The notes: generated by a model from the letters alone, not told the origin. A DNA stretch of 64,000 bases from Lineus longissimus (GCF_910592395.1 NC_088323.1:9672001-9736000); one strand, 5' to 3'; shown: positions 54,099-63,767, numbered from the stretch's first letter. Translations and numbers: made by a program.

Positions 54099-55430
54099 AT
54101 AGAAATTAATTCAAACCCGGATACTGAAACAGGACAACGTCCTGGGAACAGCGTTCCAACAGGACAAAGTCCAGAGAGCTTCGCTCGAACAGAGCTCAAA
54201 CAGGATACTGAAACAGAGCTCGAACAGTATCTAAGGGATTTGTACTACAACCCTGAAAGTCCTGTGACCTACAGTTCATTGAGTAAAATGTTGAAACAAG
54301 TAAAGGAAGATAAAGCTCTGATCGGACATCGTCCTGACGGACATAGTCCTGAGAGCATTGCTATGATAAAACATAAAGAAGTGAAAGAATTTCTGAACAC
54401 CCTGTCAACCTACCAACTACATAAACCGGGCATTAAGAAATTTACCTTTAGAGAGACAATGGTATCTTACATCGACCAACAATGGCAAGCCGACCTGGTT
54501 GACATGCAGAAGTTTGAGAGCAAAAACAAAGGATACAGATATATATTAACAGTAATAGATTTATTCAGTCGTTACGCCTGGGCCGTACCAGTGAAGAGTA
54601 AGAGAGGAGAAGAAATAAGAGATGCATTTAAAGTGATCTTCAGAGAAGCAAAGCCGGTTGCGACGATACCGGAAAAGATCAAATTGGATGATGGTACTGA
54701 GTTCTACAACAAACACTTCAAGGAATTCTTAACAGAAAACAACATAGAATGGTTCTCTGCATTTTCGAGTAAGAAGGCAGTTGTAGTAGAAAGAATTAAC
54801 AGAACTTTAAAGGATAACATGTGGAAGTTTTTTACTGCTGAGGAGACAGACAAGTGGATTGACCTGTTAGATGACTTGGTCAGTGGTTACAACAACTCGT
54901 TTCACTATGAGTATAGGTATATAGGTATGAAACCAGTAGATGCTAGAAAGATTGAAAACGAAGGAGCGTTATGGTACAACCTTTACGGACTTCACCTCAA
55001 AGAAACCTTCGCTGATCCAAAGTACAAAGTAGGTGACTGTGTAAGAATTTCAAAGTACAAGTCTTTTTTCGGCAAAGGTTATCTTCCCAACTACACTGAG
55101 GAAGTATTCCAAATCAAACAGATCATCTTCACTCATCTTATCGTCTACAAGCTTGGAGATTATCACAAAGAGGAAATTCAAAGATACTTCTACGAACAGG
55201 AATTCTGTTACATTCCTGATCCTGACCAACTAGAGTACAAGATCGATAAGATAATAAGCTACAAGACCAGTAAAGATAAGAAATATGGATTAGTGAAGTG
55301 GAAGGGTCACAGTGACAAATTCAATGAGTGGTTACCAGTTTCTGAGATAAAATTTCTGAAAGTTATAAGGACCAGTGTGTTCGAGCTTTGTGACAAAGTC
55401 AGGTTATGCATTTTGTTTATGTTGCTCTGA
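54099..55430 (+). CDS. Polinton integrase with chromodomain
   Basis: Open for 443 codons. No ATG lies upstream of 54288, but EQYLRDLYYNPESP just before it is conserved-looking, so the start is probably lost or upstream. Catalytic core: QQWQADLVDMQKFESK (first Asp), TVIDLFSRYAWAVPVKSK, KLDDGTEFYNKHF (second Asp) and AVVVERINRTLKDNMWKFF (Glu). An SH3-like part (YKVGDCVRISKYKSFFGKGY) and a C-terminal chromodomain (DKIISYKTSKDKKYGLVKWK, HSDKFNEWLPVSEI) follow. It inserts the element DNA with 6 bp duplications in the family. All catalytic residues are present. Four triloop hairpins lie in its N-terminal coding part. Confidence 0.93.
   Translation: MEINSNPDTETGQRPGNSVPTGQSPESFARTELKQDTETELEQYLRDLYYNPESPVTYSSLSKMLKQVKEDKALIGHRPDGHSPESIAMIKHKEVKEFLNTLSTYQLHKPGIKKFTFRETMVSYIDQQWQADLVDMQKFESKNKGYRYILTVIDLFSRYAWAVPVKSKRGEEIRDAFKVIFREAKPVATIPEKIKLDDGTEFYNKHFKEFLTENNIEWFSAFSSKKAVVVERINRTLKDNMWKFFTAEETDKWIDLLDDLVSGYNNSFHYEYRYIGMKPVDARKIENEGALWYNLYGLHLKETFADPKYKVGDCVRISKYKSFFGKGYLPNYTEEVFQIKQIIFTHLIVYKLGDYHKEEIQRYFYEQEFCYIPDPDQLEYKIDKIISYKTSKDKKYGLVKWKGHSDKFNEWLPVSEIKFLKVIRTSVFELCDKVRLCILFMLL
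54132..54349 (+). repeat. In-frame triloop hairpins in the integrase N-terminus
   Basis: GGAC-AAC-GTCC (54132), GGAAC-AGC-GTTCC (54145), GGAC-AAA-GTCC (54162), GAGC-TTC-GCTC (54176), GGAC-ATC-GTCC (54324) and GGAC-ATA-GTCC (54339). The GGACnnnGTCC copies are all read GGA-Cnn-nGT-CC, giving Gly-Gln/His-Arg/Ser-Pro. Confidence 0.85.
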
Positions 55431-55484
55431 TGAATTCTTCAAACAGTGGTTAAACTGCCAAAGGAGTCTACATTTAACTCCCAT

Positions 55485-55865
55485 AATGAGGAACCGGCGT
55501 TAAGATAAATGCCAGTGGCGGCGCCACAATCGATCGTACCTTCTGACGCCATGACGTCATTTTCTGGTCTGTTGACGTCGCATGATGTCAATCACGGGAA
55601 ACCATTGCGTACATTTTTGCACAGGATTTCAACAACAGAAAACGTGCCCAATAACTGGCATCGCGCATATTTTCCGCAAAATTATCTTAAGAAACTGATA
55701 GCTCAATAGATTTAAAACAGGAAGATGCAAACGTCGCCGAAATCGGTCGAAAATAAGCGATCGTTTTCGGGCTCAGAAATAACATGATAATGCATTGGAA
55801 ATGAAGAGTTTTGGTATGATCGATTGCAGCGCCACGCGGCGGATAAATCGCGCCGGTTCCTCATT
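55485..55865. mobile_element. Short inverted-repeat element in Polinton
   Basis: Ends AATGAGGAACCGGCG and its complement. Imperfect inverted similarity continues for about 55 bases (GGCGCCACAATCGATCGTAC against GGCGCTGCAATCGATCATAC). It is 381 bp, non-coding and more GC-rich than the flanks. Target duplication not resolved. Confidence 0.7.
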
Positions 55866-55896
55866 GAAAAAGAGTTAGATCATATTACCAATAATA

Positions 55897-56541
55897 GCGA
55901 GTTTCCGCATCGCTTACGATTACGATTACGATTACGATTTGTGTTTGACGTCATCGATTTTTGGTGCTACGTCATCCCCAGCGAAATCGTCGATGGTACT
56001 TTCGTCTCGTTTATACGAGGATTCCGGCTGATCTTCGTAAGTCGAAAAACGATTACATGGATTAGCGAAAAGCCTATTTTCCACACTACATATCAAATTC
56101 AAGGTGAAATATTCATTGAAGAATACTTTAGAACATATCTGTCAAACATAGGAACTGCATTTAATGTGATCAACGGCGATTTTGATCATGTTTTAGCGCC
56201 GAGAAAAGTGCACCCAGAGCATGAGAGCAGAGTATAGGGCCTATACTACAGTACACCAAGTCGTTGGTGTGAATGCGGAAACAAAATGTCTGGTTCATGC
56301 CGGTGTAAAAGTAAAAGGTGTCCCCCTGGAAAAAGTGTCCGGCCCTATTGTATTCTGCAATATGGTTCTATAGAGACCCTGACAGTCAATAGCTCAGAGA
56401 TTGAAGCGCATAATAGAATCCTTTGTTCCCGGACATTTTATCCTAGGACATTTTAAACTTCTACACCGGTTTTGAGAGTATTACGATTACGACTTTGAAA
56501 TCGTAATCGTAATCGTAATCGTAAGCGATGCGGAAACTCCC
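55897..56541. mobile_element. TA-flanked element with ATTACG-repeat termini
   Basis: TA on both sides (55895-55896, 56542-56543) and near-perfect inverted repeats of about 40 bp: GCGAGTTTCCGCATCGCTTA then four ACGATT hexamers, mirrored at the right end. A TA target suggests a Tc1/mariner-type non-autonomous element. It contains the nested element 56300-56470. The open frame 55824-56237 spans its border and is not a gene. Confidence 0.8.
56300..56470 (+). mobile_element. Nested CCGGT-ended element
   Basis: CCGGTGTAAAAGTAAAAGG on the left and the complement of ACCGGTGTAGAAGTTTAAAA on the right; 171 bp. Same family as 4721-4923 (opposite orientation). Inserted inside the TA-flanked element. Confidence 0.8.
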
Positions 56542-56543
56542 TA

Positions 56544-56783
56544 ATGATATTCAAGGATTACCCAGAACTATGTTTCTCTTCGTTTAACATGAGGCCGATG
56601 TCTAAGGAAGAAAACAGACAGAAGAGTGCTACAGTAGACTGGGGTGTTTTTAAAGAACAGTTAGATAGGTCTATTAATTTCATGATAGATAAAAGTAATG
56701 AAACCTGGTTTTACTACAATGACTGGGGTTTAATAGAAAACTGGAAAAGAGTGATAACACAGTATTTTGGTTATTACATTTAG
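56544..56783 (+). pseudogene. Unrecognised Polinton gene fragment
   Basis: 79 codons, the first of which comes right after the TA-flanked element: DYPELCFSSFNMRPMSKEEN, TVDWGVFKEQLDRSINFMID, WFYYNDWGLIENWKRVITQY. Aromatic-rich, soluble, no known motif. Its 5' part may be the IEKELDHITNN codons before 55896, interrupted by the two insertions. The stop at 56783 is followed by the intergenic hairpin block. Confidence 0.5.
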
Positions 56784-56804
56784 TTTGAGCTTCGTAACTT
56801 TGCC

Positions 56805-56849
56805 GAGCTTTGCTCTCTTGACTTTGTCATGCTCTTATGACGAAGTCAT
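56805..56849. repeat. Triloop micro-hairpin cluster
   Basis: GAGC-TTT-GCTC (56805-56815), GAC-TTT-GTC (56820-56828) and ATGAC-GAA-GTCAT (56837-56849) in the gap between two genes, followed by GTTTTACCTTAAGTTAAATG at the next start codon. Confidence 0.85.
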
Positions 56850-56873
56850 CGTCATAGTTTTACCTTAAGTTAA

Positions 56874-57113
56874 ATGAACAAAACTTGGGGTTACTCAAAG
56901 AGGCCAAAATACTGCAAAGAAAGATTAGAAGAGTTTTACAGAAGGTTAGACAAGCAAATAAAAATAGAAGAAGAAGAAGCTGCCGGTAAGCCCATTATTG
57001 GTAAACCAGTAATTACAGTTAAACCGGTAACACCAGTTCCTAGCATACTTCATCCAGAGATCGGACTTCGTCCAGAGACAACAATAGATTCTAGTTTTTC
57101 TCATACTTTATAG
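56874..57113 (+). CDS. Small Polinton protein, unrecognised
   Basis: 79 codons from ATG: MNKTWGYSKRPKYCKERLEE, FYRRLDKQIKIEEEEA (a charged helix), then a Pro/Val-rich tail (GKPIIGKPVITVKPVTPVPS) with GLRP encoded by the triloop hairpin 57063-57073. It lies between two other Polinton genes with short gaps. Function not assigned. Confidence 0.55.
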   Translation: MNKTWGYSKRPKYCKERLEEFYRRLDKQIKIEEEEAAGKPIIGKPVITVKPVTPVPSILHPEIGLRPETTIDSSFSHTL

Positions 57114-57116
57114 ACA

Positions 57117-58023
57117 TGGAAGAAGGCAATACTACGGCAGCATTTTAGTGCGACTAAAGAAGAAAAAAAAGAAAAAATTTCTCGTAATAACGACTTTTAA
57201 TCTCGTAATAACGACTTTCTTTCTCATAATAATGACTTTTAATCTCGTTATAACGACTTCCTTTCCCATAATAACGACTTTCAATCTCGTAATAACGACT
57301 TTCTTTTTCATAATAATGACTTTTAATCTCGTAATAACGACTTTTAATCTCGTAATAACGACTTTCTTTCTCGTTATAACGACTTTTAGTCTCGTAACAA
57401 CGACTTCCTTTCTCGTTATAACAACTTTATGCTGCCGTACAATACGCTTTATCCTAACTTGAATCCTAATTTGAATCCAAATTTGAATCCCAATTGACAA
57501 GGATCACAGGGGCAAACCCTCAAGGTTACAGACTTCAACAAATCAGTGATGTCAAGAAGTTCTTGGACGAGGAGATTGAATGTAGAAGAAAGATATTTTC
57601 AAAATACAAGAAGCATTTGAAGCGATTACTGGGATTAGCCACGGTCTTAATTTTGTAAGTGTAACAGCAGGCTCTGTTGGTATTTCAGCATAAGCTGGAG
57701 TCATCACTGCACCGATAGGTTTAGCTTTGGGTGGTGTGATAATAGGAAGTGCCCTTTTTTCCTCATTTCTAAATTGGCAGAAGAAGAACATACTTAATAA
57801 AACAGAAAAGCATGAGACGATAGGTATGCTAGCCATTTCAAAACTTAACATTATCAAAAATTTAGTTAGTAAAGCCTTAAACGCTTCATACATCTCTACA
57901 GAAGAGTATAGTTTAATCATTAAGGAGAAGAAGAAGTACATTTCAATGAAAAATGGTATTAGAAAGAAACAAAGGAAGAGCCAGACTGGGGTTGATGTAG
58001 AGTCCCTCAAGAAGACTTTTTAA
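57117..58023 (+). pseudogene. Hydrophobic Polinton-associated protein, interrupted
   Basis: Starts MEEGNT, is cut by a short element at 57133-57439, then resumes with Asn-Pro-Leu repeats (NLNPNLNPNLNPN). A phase change follows into TRITGANPQGYRLQQISDVK and KKFLDEEIECRRKIFSKYKK. Further on, VSVTAGSVGIS, a stop, then AGVITAPIGLALGGVIIGSA (membrane-like) and KHETIGMLAISKLNIIKNLV, SKALNASYISTEEYSLIIKE to 58023. This order (repeat start, hydrophobic middle, KLN/SKAL helices) recurs in Polinton-type elements of marine animals as I remember them. Function unknown, possibly membrane active. Confidence 0.6.
57133..57439. mobile_element. CGGCAGCAT-ended element filled with 21 bp minisatellite
   Basis: 6 bp duplication CAATAC (57127-57132, 57440-57445). 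Ends TACGGCAGCATTTTAGT and the complement of ACTTTATGCTGCCGTA. The interior is about 12 copies of a 21 bp unit such as CTCGTAATAACGACTTTTAAT (57180-57430). Removing it restores the host gene phase. The 21 bp unit keeps both strands open (seven-residue repeats), so the frames here are not genes. Confidence 0.88.
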
Positions 58024-58077
58024 AAGAGGGCAAAAATTAGCACCGACAGAGATGTTAGAGAAACTGAAAAGCCAGTA

Positions 58078-58175
58078 ACTGTAACGCCACTACATGAGAC
58101 GCTAGTAACCGGAACGCCACTACATGAGACGCCAATACCTCGAAATGGAATGTCAGTTCCTGTAACGCCACTACA
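58078..58175 (+). repeat. ACGCCACTACATGAGAC direct repeats
   Basis: GTAACGCCACTACATG occurs three times with small changes (near 58080, 58112 and 58160), interleaved with GGAATGTCAGTTCC-like inverted repeats. It lies in the tail after 58023, where frames read PLHETLVTGTPLHETPIP. Confidence 0.6.
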
Positions 58176-58305
58176 TGGGAACACTTACATTTACCACTAT
58201 CACTATTATGGTATCAAACTACATTACCATCAGAACCTCCTTACACACCATATTAGTAAATTCTAGACCCAGTATAGTAAATTTAATAAAACATTTTTAA
58301 TCTTA

Positions 58306-58584
58306 ATGGATAGAAACAAGAAGGTTCATTGTGATACATGTGACAAGGCCATTTCATACACCAATATGGCAGGTCACAGGAAAACCAAGGGTCATCAGTC
58401 CGAAATGGACATCAACAGGGTAAACCTGTTCCATGTAGTGCCGTTACAGGAACTGACGTTCCAGGTCTTAAGTCAATGTATAAGAAACTTGCATTCGAAG
58501 CAGAAGAACGAGATAACATTAAATACAGTTAAATACATTAAGGCTCAGATTGAGGAGAGGTTCTTTCAAAAACAAAAGCTGTAA
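58306..58584 (+). CDS. Polinton C2H2-type zinc-finger protein
   Basis: 92 codons: MDRNKKVHCDTCDKAISYTN, then MAGHRKTKGHQSEM, giving CX2CX12HX5H, one finger of the matrin/U1-like spacing. A helical tail follows (LFHVVPLQELTFQVLSQCIR, KYIKAQIEERFFQKQKL). Intact ATG to stop, preceded by an AT-rich leader. Likely nucleic-acid binding. Small zinc-finger proteins accompany many Polintons, but the exact role is unknown. Confidence 0.65.
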   Translation: MDRNKKVHCDTCDKAISYTNMAGHRKTKGHQSEMDINRVNLFHVVPLQELTFQVLSQCIRNLHSKQKNEITLNTVKYIKAQIEERFFQKQKL

Positions 58585-58588
58585 TCAA

Positions 58589-59023
58589 TGTGCAATCAAA
58601 TGATAATCAATGTTTTCTTTGGAGTATATTTGCCGCTAGATGACAAAGTTACATCAGTCACATCTGAAACCCTAGCTGAATTAGACAACGGTATTATTAA
58701 AATTAACTCCTTTCCTGTATGTATACAACAAAATATCCCCAAAGATTTAGAAAGACAACAATCCTAAGATTAATGTTTTTAAGTTACAGAATGAATCAGC
58801 TAAAATTGCTGTGACAACCGGTGATCGTTTGTTTACATGGCGATCAGCGGATTTCACCCTTGACCCAGTTGTTGACATAGTTATTTTTGCGCCCAAAGTT
58901 GATGATTTGTTCACCGAGATTGTGCGAGACGAGAGCGATACTTCGCCATCGACCATGTACTGTGAGTGCAAGGCGGCACTTCGATTCTATACGCGATTAA
59001 GAGCGGATCGTGGCCGATTCTGA
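58589..59023 (+). pseudogene. Unrecognised Polinton gene remnant
   Basis: Starts MCNQMIINVFFGVYLPLDDK and continues VTSVTSETLAELDNGIIKIN to a stop at 58766. In another phase, VFKLQNESAKIAVTTGDRLF and TLDPVVDIVIFAPKVDDLFT follow to 59023. The second half is conserved-looking, but I cannot name it. Confidence 0.4.
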
Positions 59024-59362
59024 ACGCCCACGAAGATGACAACACCCACACGTTCAAGACGAGATGATTAAGGAAACGTAGTAATGGTGGTTATGTTTTT
59101 CCGATAGATTAACGCCTGTTATTTAGTAAGAGAATGGAAGGCGTCATGAAGTTTTTACCGGTTTAAAAATCCTTATATACTTTTGTACACGGAGGATGCA
59201 CTAACAGTGTGCATCGCGCAGTTTTGTAGATGTGATCCACTTCAGTTTTGCTTCATGATCATCTCGCTCCAATGTTCTGACCTGTGACAATTATATAGTT
59301 TCTCAAGTCTAAAAAATAGGCCTAAAAGGTAATATCTTAATAATGAAGGTGCATTCTAGTCC

Positions 59363-59790
59363 TTGCGGACCAGGTGCTTGAAGACTCCCGTAGATCAGGT
59401 CGACCTGAAACTTTTCCACTCCACTACTCCTACAGGCTTACTTTCGATATTGAGAACTAAAGGTTTCTGGGCTAATTTTGCCGAGTCTCGTCGGGACTAT
59501 GATTATTTAACTCTGAAGTTGCGATTGCCAACTTATATCACTAAATTTATTTAGGCCATTAGGCGTTATTTGCTACACCCAAACCTATAGACCCTGCGAG
59601 CGGATTTCTGGACTTAAACCCAGCTGTATATTGGGACCAAAAAAGATATTATTATTCACCACAGTTTAAATCTGATTATGTTGACTTCAGGTGACTGTTT
59701 TGATAGATTTACAGAGTTAGATAGAAGTCAGTGGGTGCGATTCCATCGCTGTCTCTGCATGCGCCAGAGGTCGTGTAGACAAGTCGGATG
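59363..59790 (+). pseudogene. Remnant with FAESRRDYDYLTLK motif
   Basis: Pieces in two or three phases: FHSTTPTGLLSILRTKGFWA, NFAESRRDYDYLTLKLRLPT, then GFLDLNPAVYWDQKRYYYSP and FDRFTELDRSQWVRFHR. The pieces form one co-linear protein of about 140 residues broken by stops. I recall similar hypothetical proteins from invertebrate mobile elements but have no functional assignment. It sits between two Polinton genes. Confidence 0.5.
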
Positions 59791-59923
59791 AGTTCCTGCC
59801 TGGGAAAAAATGATACAGCCCTGCTGAGAAGGACGAGACCTTGCTGTTGATGCTCCTTCCCTCTTTAGAATACCCTCAGCGGTATAGTGTGTTTATTGGC
59901 TAGTTATTTCTTCTATCTGCCTG

Positions 59924-59993
59924 CTAGTTAGGATTATTCCTTTGTCATCAGGGCAGAATCGGTAGAGTCGAAGTCATTCATAATCCTAACTAG
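59924..59993. repeat. Perfect 14 bp inverted repeat
   Basis: CTAGTTAGGATTAT at 59924-59937 and its exact complement at 59980-59993, with a 42-base loop. Outside bases extend the pairing with one mismatch. Could be the ends of a tiny element or a transcript hairpin. Confidence 0.6.
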
Positions 59994-59999
59994 CGGTCA

Positions 60000-60569
60000 G
60001 GTTGCTTCAGTCAGCCTGAGTCAGCGTTTTACAGACTGTTTGTCTATTATTGTTGTAGCATGTTTTAAGTTTGCAAGAAGCATTTATCATAGTCTCATAT
60101 TCCCCTTCGTGGGTGAATTGTGCATCTTTTATATTCCCCTTGGCGGGAAAAAACATTTGATAACGATACTATAAAAAACGACGCCCTTCTACTGACGATC
60201 CGGGCTAGAAGGCCGAAGTCTCCTACCTACCAAGCGACGGCGGAACGATAGCCTGTAGATGCCGGAGAGGAGACACTGAAATCGCGTATAAACTAGTACA
60301 GAGCCCCGATAACTCTACGACTAAGCTCTTGCACCTGTGACTTGTAGGTATCTTCCTCATTTCTGATAATTTGTTCATTGTAAGACAGTCCTCTTCCCCG
60401 AGAAGCTATTAACCTCTCGCATAGTTTTTTCATCAATCGCCAGAACAAAAAGGATATATTATGCATAACTGGAACCACTCTACTTGTCAAAAAGCTATGA
60501 CGATGATGTCGTAATCGATCTGCTTTACTTCAAGGACCATTTCATAAGAGACATCAATTTGTTCTAAAA
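60000..60569. other. No clear gene
   Basis: A 65-codon minus-strand frame (60293-60490) looks mildly protein-like but is unrecognised. Otherwise nothing. Confidence 0.35.
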
Positions 60570-63510
60570 TACAGACAAGGATACTGAATTTCTCTGCAAG
60601 AGATGTATTAACTACTTCTACCGGAAATCTACACTAGAAAATCATAAACTGAAATGTGGTGAACATGATTACTGTAAGATCAGTCTACCTGTGCCAAATA
60701 GTAAATGGTCTCAACTTAAATTTGAAATGCATGAACAGAGTTCCTTTTGTGATCTATGCTATGGGCGGTTATTACCGCAAATAAAGACAAACCAAAGCAA
60801 AGACACTTGTGTAGCATATCAAGGACACGTAGATTGATACTCCTATGTGTGCCACATCAAAGACATCTGGACCATACACCACGTCAAAGATAACGATGCG
60901 AAGTCAACAGGCGGCGCCACTGTAGATTGCTGGCGGCCGTATGCCTGTTGACGTTGTTGTTATTCGCCACCTCTCTCCCCATTATTCCAACAACTTGTTG
61001 AAGGAGGTTGACACAGTTTTCTAACTTATCTCTATCCATGGTTATGATATACTAGTATGATTGATGATGTTGAAAAGAAAGGGGATCTCAAAATACGACA
61101 GTCTACTACGAATAGATCAATAGTGACATCACAACACATGTGCATTTTCCCGCTAGTCGCTTATATCAACAAAAACCTATAGTTGTCGAAATCGTTTTTA
61201 CTTTTCCCAAGACGGTGGCGCCGCCTGTTGACTTCGCATCGTTATCTTTGACGTGGTGTATGGTCCAGATGTCTTTGATGTGGCACACATAGGAGTATCA
61301 ATCTACGTGTCCTTGATATGCTACACAAGTGTCTTTGCTTTGGTTTGTCTTTATTTGCGGTAATAACCGCCCATACTATGCTGATTTTGAATCAATAAGT
61401 ATTCCTGTTGTTTGAATCAATAAGTATCCCAGTTAATAATGTTATTGAAGCAACCAAGAAGCTATTCAAACAGATTTCATCAGCAGTTGGAGTTTATGTT
61501 CACTCCGACTACCCATTGCTCTACAAAAGTGAAAACAAAAGTCAAAGGGGTTGTAGACGTTTTCAGAATCGAAGAGTAAAGCTCGAATCTACTTAACTGC
61601 AACGCTCCTTCGATGATGACAGAAGAGGACTGGAAGAGATATCATGAAGAAACGCACTGTTACTACTGCAACCAGTTGCTAGGGTACGCCAGGGTCAAGG
61701 ATCACCACCATTCAATGGTAGATATCGAGGAGCTGCTTACAACTCTTGCAACTTGAATGAAAAGAAAGCCATGTTTGTTCCAGTATTCTTTCAAAATCTT
61801 AGTAGATACGAGTTTCACCTATTCATTAGAGAATTAATGACTAAACTTCCTGAACACAAGAAACTTAAAATACTTGCTAAAACAGCAGAGGAATGCATTT
61901 CGTTTCAATCAAGTTTAGACAACATAACCAAATCAATTATAGAGGTTGATTTCAAAATAACAAGACAGATGTTCCCTGATAATGAGAACTACATACTATT
62001 CAGAAAGAAATGATCAATTCCTTATTCCTTTTACACATATCAATTTAATTACCTGGAGAAGTCTATGTTCTTTGACGAATTAAAGAATGAAATGGCACCT
62101 GATACAGCTTACGAAGAGGCAAAACAAATGGGATCATTTTAATTTCAATGATCATGGAGAGTTCATTGATCTGTGCCTCAAAGCTGATACGACACTTTTA
62201 GCTGATTTATTTGAGAAATTCAGGGAAGTCAATTTGAACTACTTTCAGATCGATCCTTGTCATTGTTACTCGGCACCTTAATTGGCAAGCTGGTTTGAAA
62301 CACACTGGAGAAAACCTAGAACTTCTAACAGATAGCAACATTTTACTTACTTTTGAAAAGGCAAAAAGAGGTAGTATTTCGGGAGTGATGGGAACGACAC
62401 ACGTTAAGGCCGATGATCACCACAAACAAATAACCTTTACGGTTGGGCAATGATGGAACCTCAACCCTACTGCAGTGTTGAGATGAGGGAACCTAAAGAA
62501 GAAACTGTTGAAGACCCAAAAGTTCTCGGGCCCTGGATACCAGGAATTTCTAATTACAATGAAGTAGGTTACTTCTTCGAGGTAGATTTGGCTTACCAAG
62601 AAAAAAAAAATTCAAACCAGAGAACTTTCCATTCTGTCCTAATCTCTCTCAATCGGCGATGGTGAATTCAGTCCTTACCAGAGAGAGTTACTTGGTGACG
62701 CGAAAGGATATAATGTAGAAAAGTTAATCCTGATACAAAAGGATATAACTTACTACATAGTGCATTACAGGATGCTGCAGTTTTACCTCAATCACGGAAT
62801 GGTTCTTAAAAAGGTTCATTCTGTGATATGTTTCAAGCAGTCAATGTGGTTGGCGCCCTACATTGATTTTAACACTAAAAGGATGATGGATTCTACTACC
62901 AATTTCGAGAAAGATTATTTTAAACTGATGAACAATTCGTTTTACGTAAAACTTGTAAGAATATAAGGAACAGGATGGAAGTTGAATCGGTCACAGACGG
63001 AGAAAGAGCCAGGAGCTTCATGGCCAATCCTAGGTTTTCCTCAATTTGCATATTCCAGGAAAAGAACGCAGCTATTAGTATGAGTAAGACATCAATGAGG
63101 TTCGACAAATCGATTTACATTGGTGCTTCAGTCTTGGAATTGTCCAAGCTTCTGATGTATGAGTTCTGCTATTATGTTCTTCAATCTTACTTTGGTGAGA
63201 AGAACTTGGAACTACTGTATCTTGACACTGACAGTTTTGTCTTAAAGTTAAAGACAGGCGATTTGACTAAGGACCTGACAAATCTTAAGGATCATTTCGA
63301 TTTGAGTAACTACCCTAAGGATAACCAACTCTACAACACTAGCAAGAAGAGGGTACCAGGCTACTTTAAGGACGAACTAGGAGAAGAGATGATAGAATTC
63401 ATTGCCTTGAGAAGTAAAAGAACGTTATTCAGAGAGACATCTCATTCGATGACTACGTTGACTGTCTTGAAAACAGTAAGTCAAGTGACCACAAAATATG
63501 ATATTTAAGG
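60570..63510 (+). pseudogene. Polinton protein-primed family B DNA polymerase
   Basis: Co-linear pieces in changing phases: a Cys finger (FLCKRCINYFYRKSTLENHK); VPFVIYADFES (exonuclease I), cut by an element at 60761-61374; MTEEDWKRYHEETHCYYCNQ with a His-rich loop and GRYRGAAYNSCNLN; VFFQNLSRYEFHLFIRELMT; ADTTLLADLFEKFREVNLNY; HYRMLQFYLNHGMVLKKVHS; PYIDFNTKRM and FKLMNNSFY (palm); then YLDTDSFVLKL (the DTD catalytic motif) and YFKDELGEEMIEFIALRSK. Replicates the element from a terminal protein in the family. Many stops and frameshifts; inactive. Confidence 0.92.
60761..61374. mobile_element. hAT-like element with 150 bp inverted repeats
   Basis: The flanking 8-mers TCTATGCT (60753-60760) and ACTATGCT (61375-61382) form a duplication with one mismatch. 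Termini ATGGGCGGTTATTACCGCAA and complement, near-perfect for about 150 bases. 614 bp, no coding. Removing it rejoins the polymerase exonuclease motif in phase. Confidence 0.9.
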
Positions 63511-63689
63511 TCATAAAAGCATCAAATCTATTTGGAGGAGGTTGAAAAGAAAAGCCAGACAGTTTTGTCGTAAAAATGATCACAAGAGATTTATCTTAGA
63601 AGCTAGATGGAATCTCCACGATGCCATTCGGGATGTATTATGAAAAATACATTGATTACACTGAACCTAATTTTGTTAAGTCTGATTAT

Positions 63690-63732
63690 GACGTTGTCAC
63701 AAGAGCATGACAAAGTCAAGAGAGCAAAGCTC
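63690..63732. repeat. Triloop micro-hairpin cluster
   Basis: GAC-GTT-GTC (63690-63698), GAC-AAA-GTC (63709-63717) and GAGC-AAA-GCTC (63722-63732), again in a gap between two Polinton genes. The order is the inverse of the cluster at 53916. Confidence 0.85.
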
Positions 63733-63767
63733 GGCAAAGTTCGACTTTAGTTAGATTTAAAATAGTA

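Noticed and set aside
55824-56237. 137-codon plus frame
   Set aside because: Crosses the borders of two short transposable elements and includes their terminal repeats.
57132-57500. Frames of LVITTFF / RLKVVI repeats on both strands
   Set aside because: The 21 bp minisatellite is a multiple of three and lacks stops; it sits inside a transposable element.
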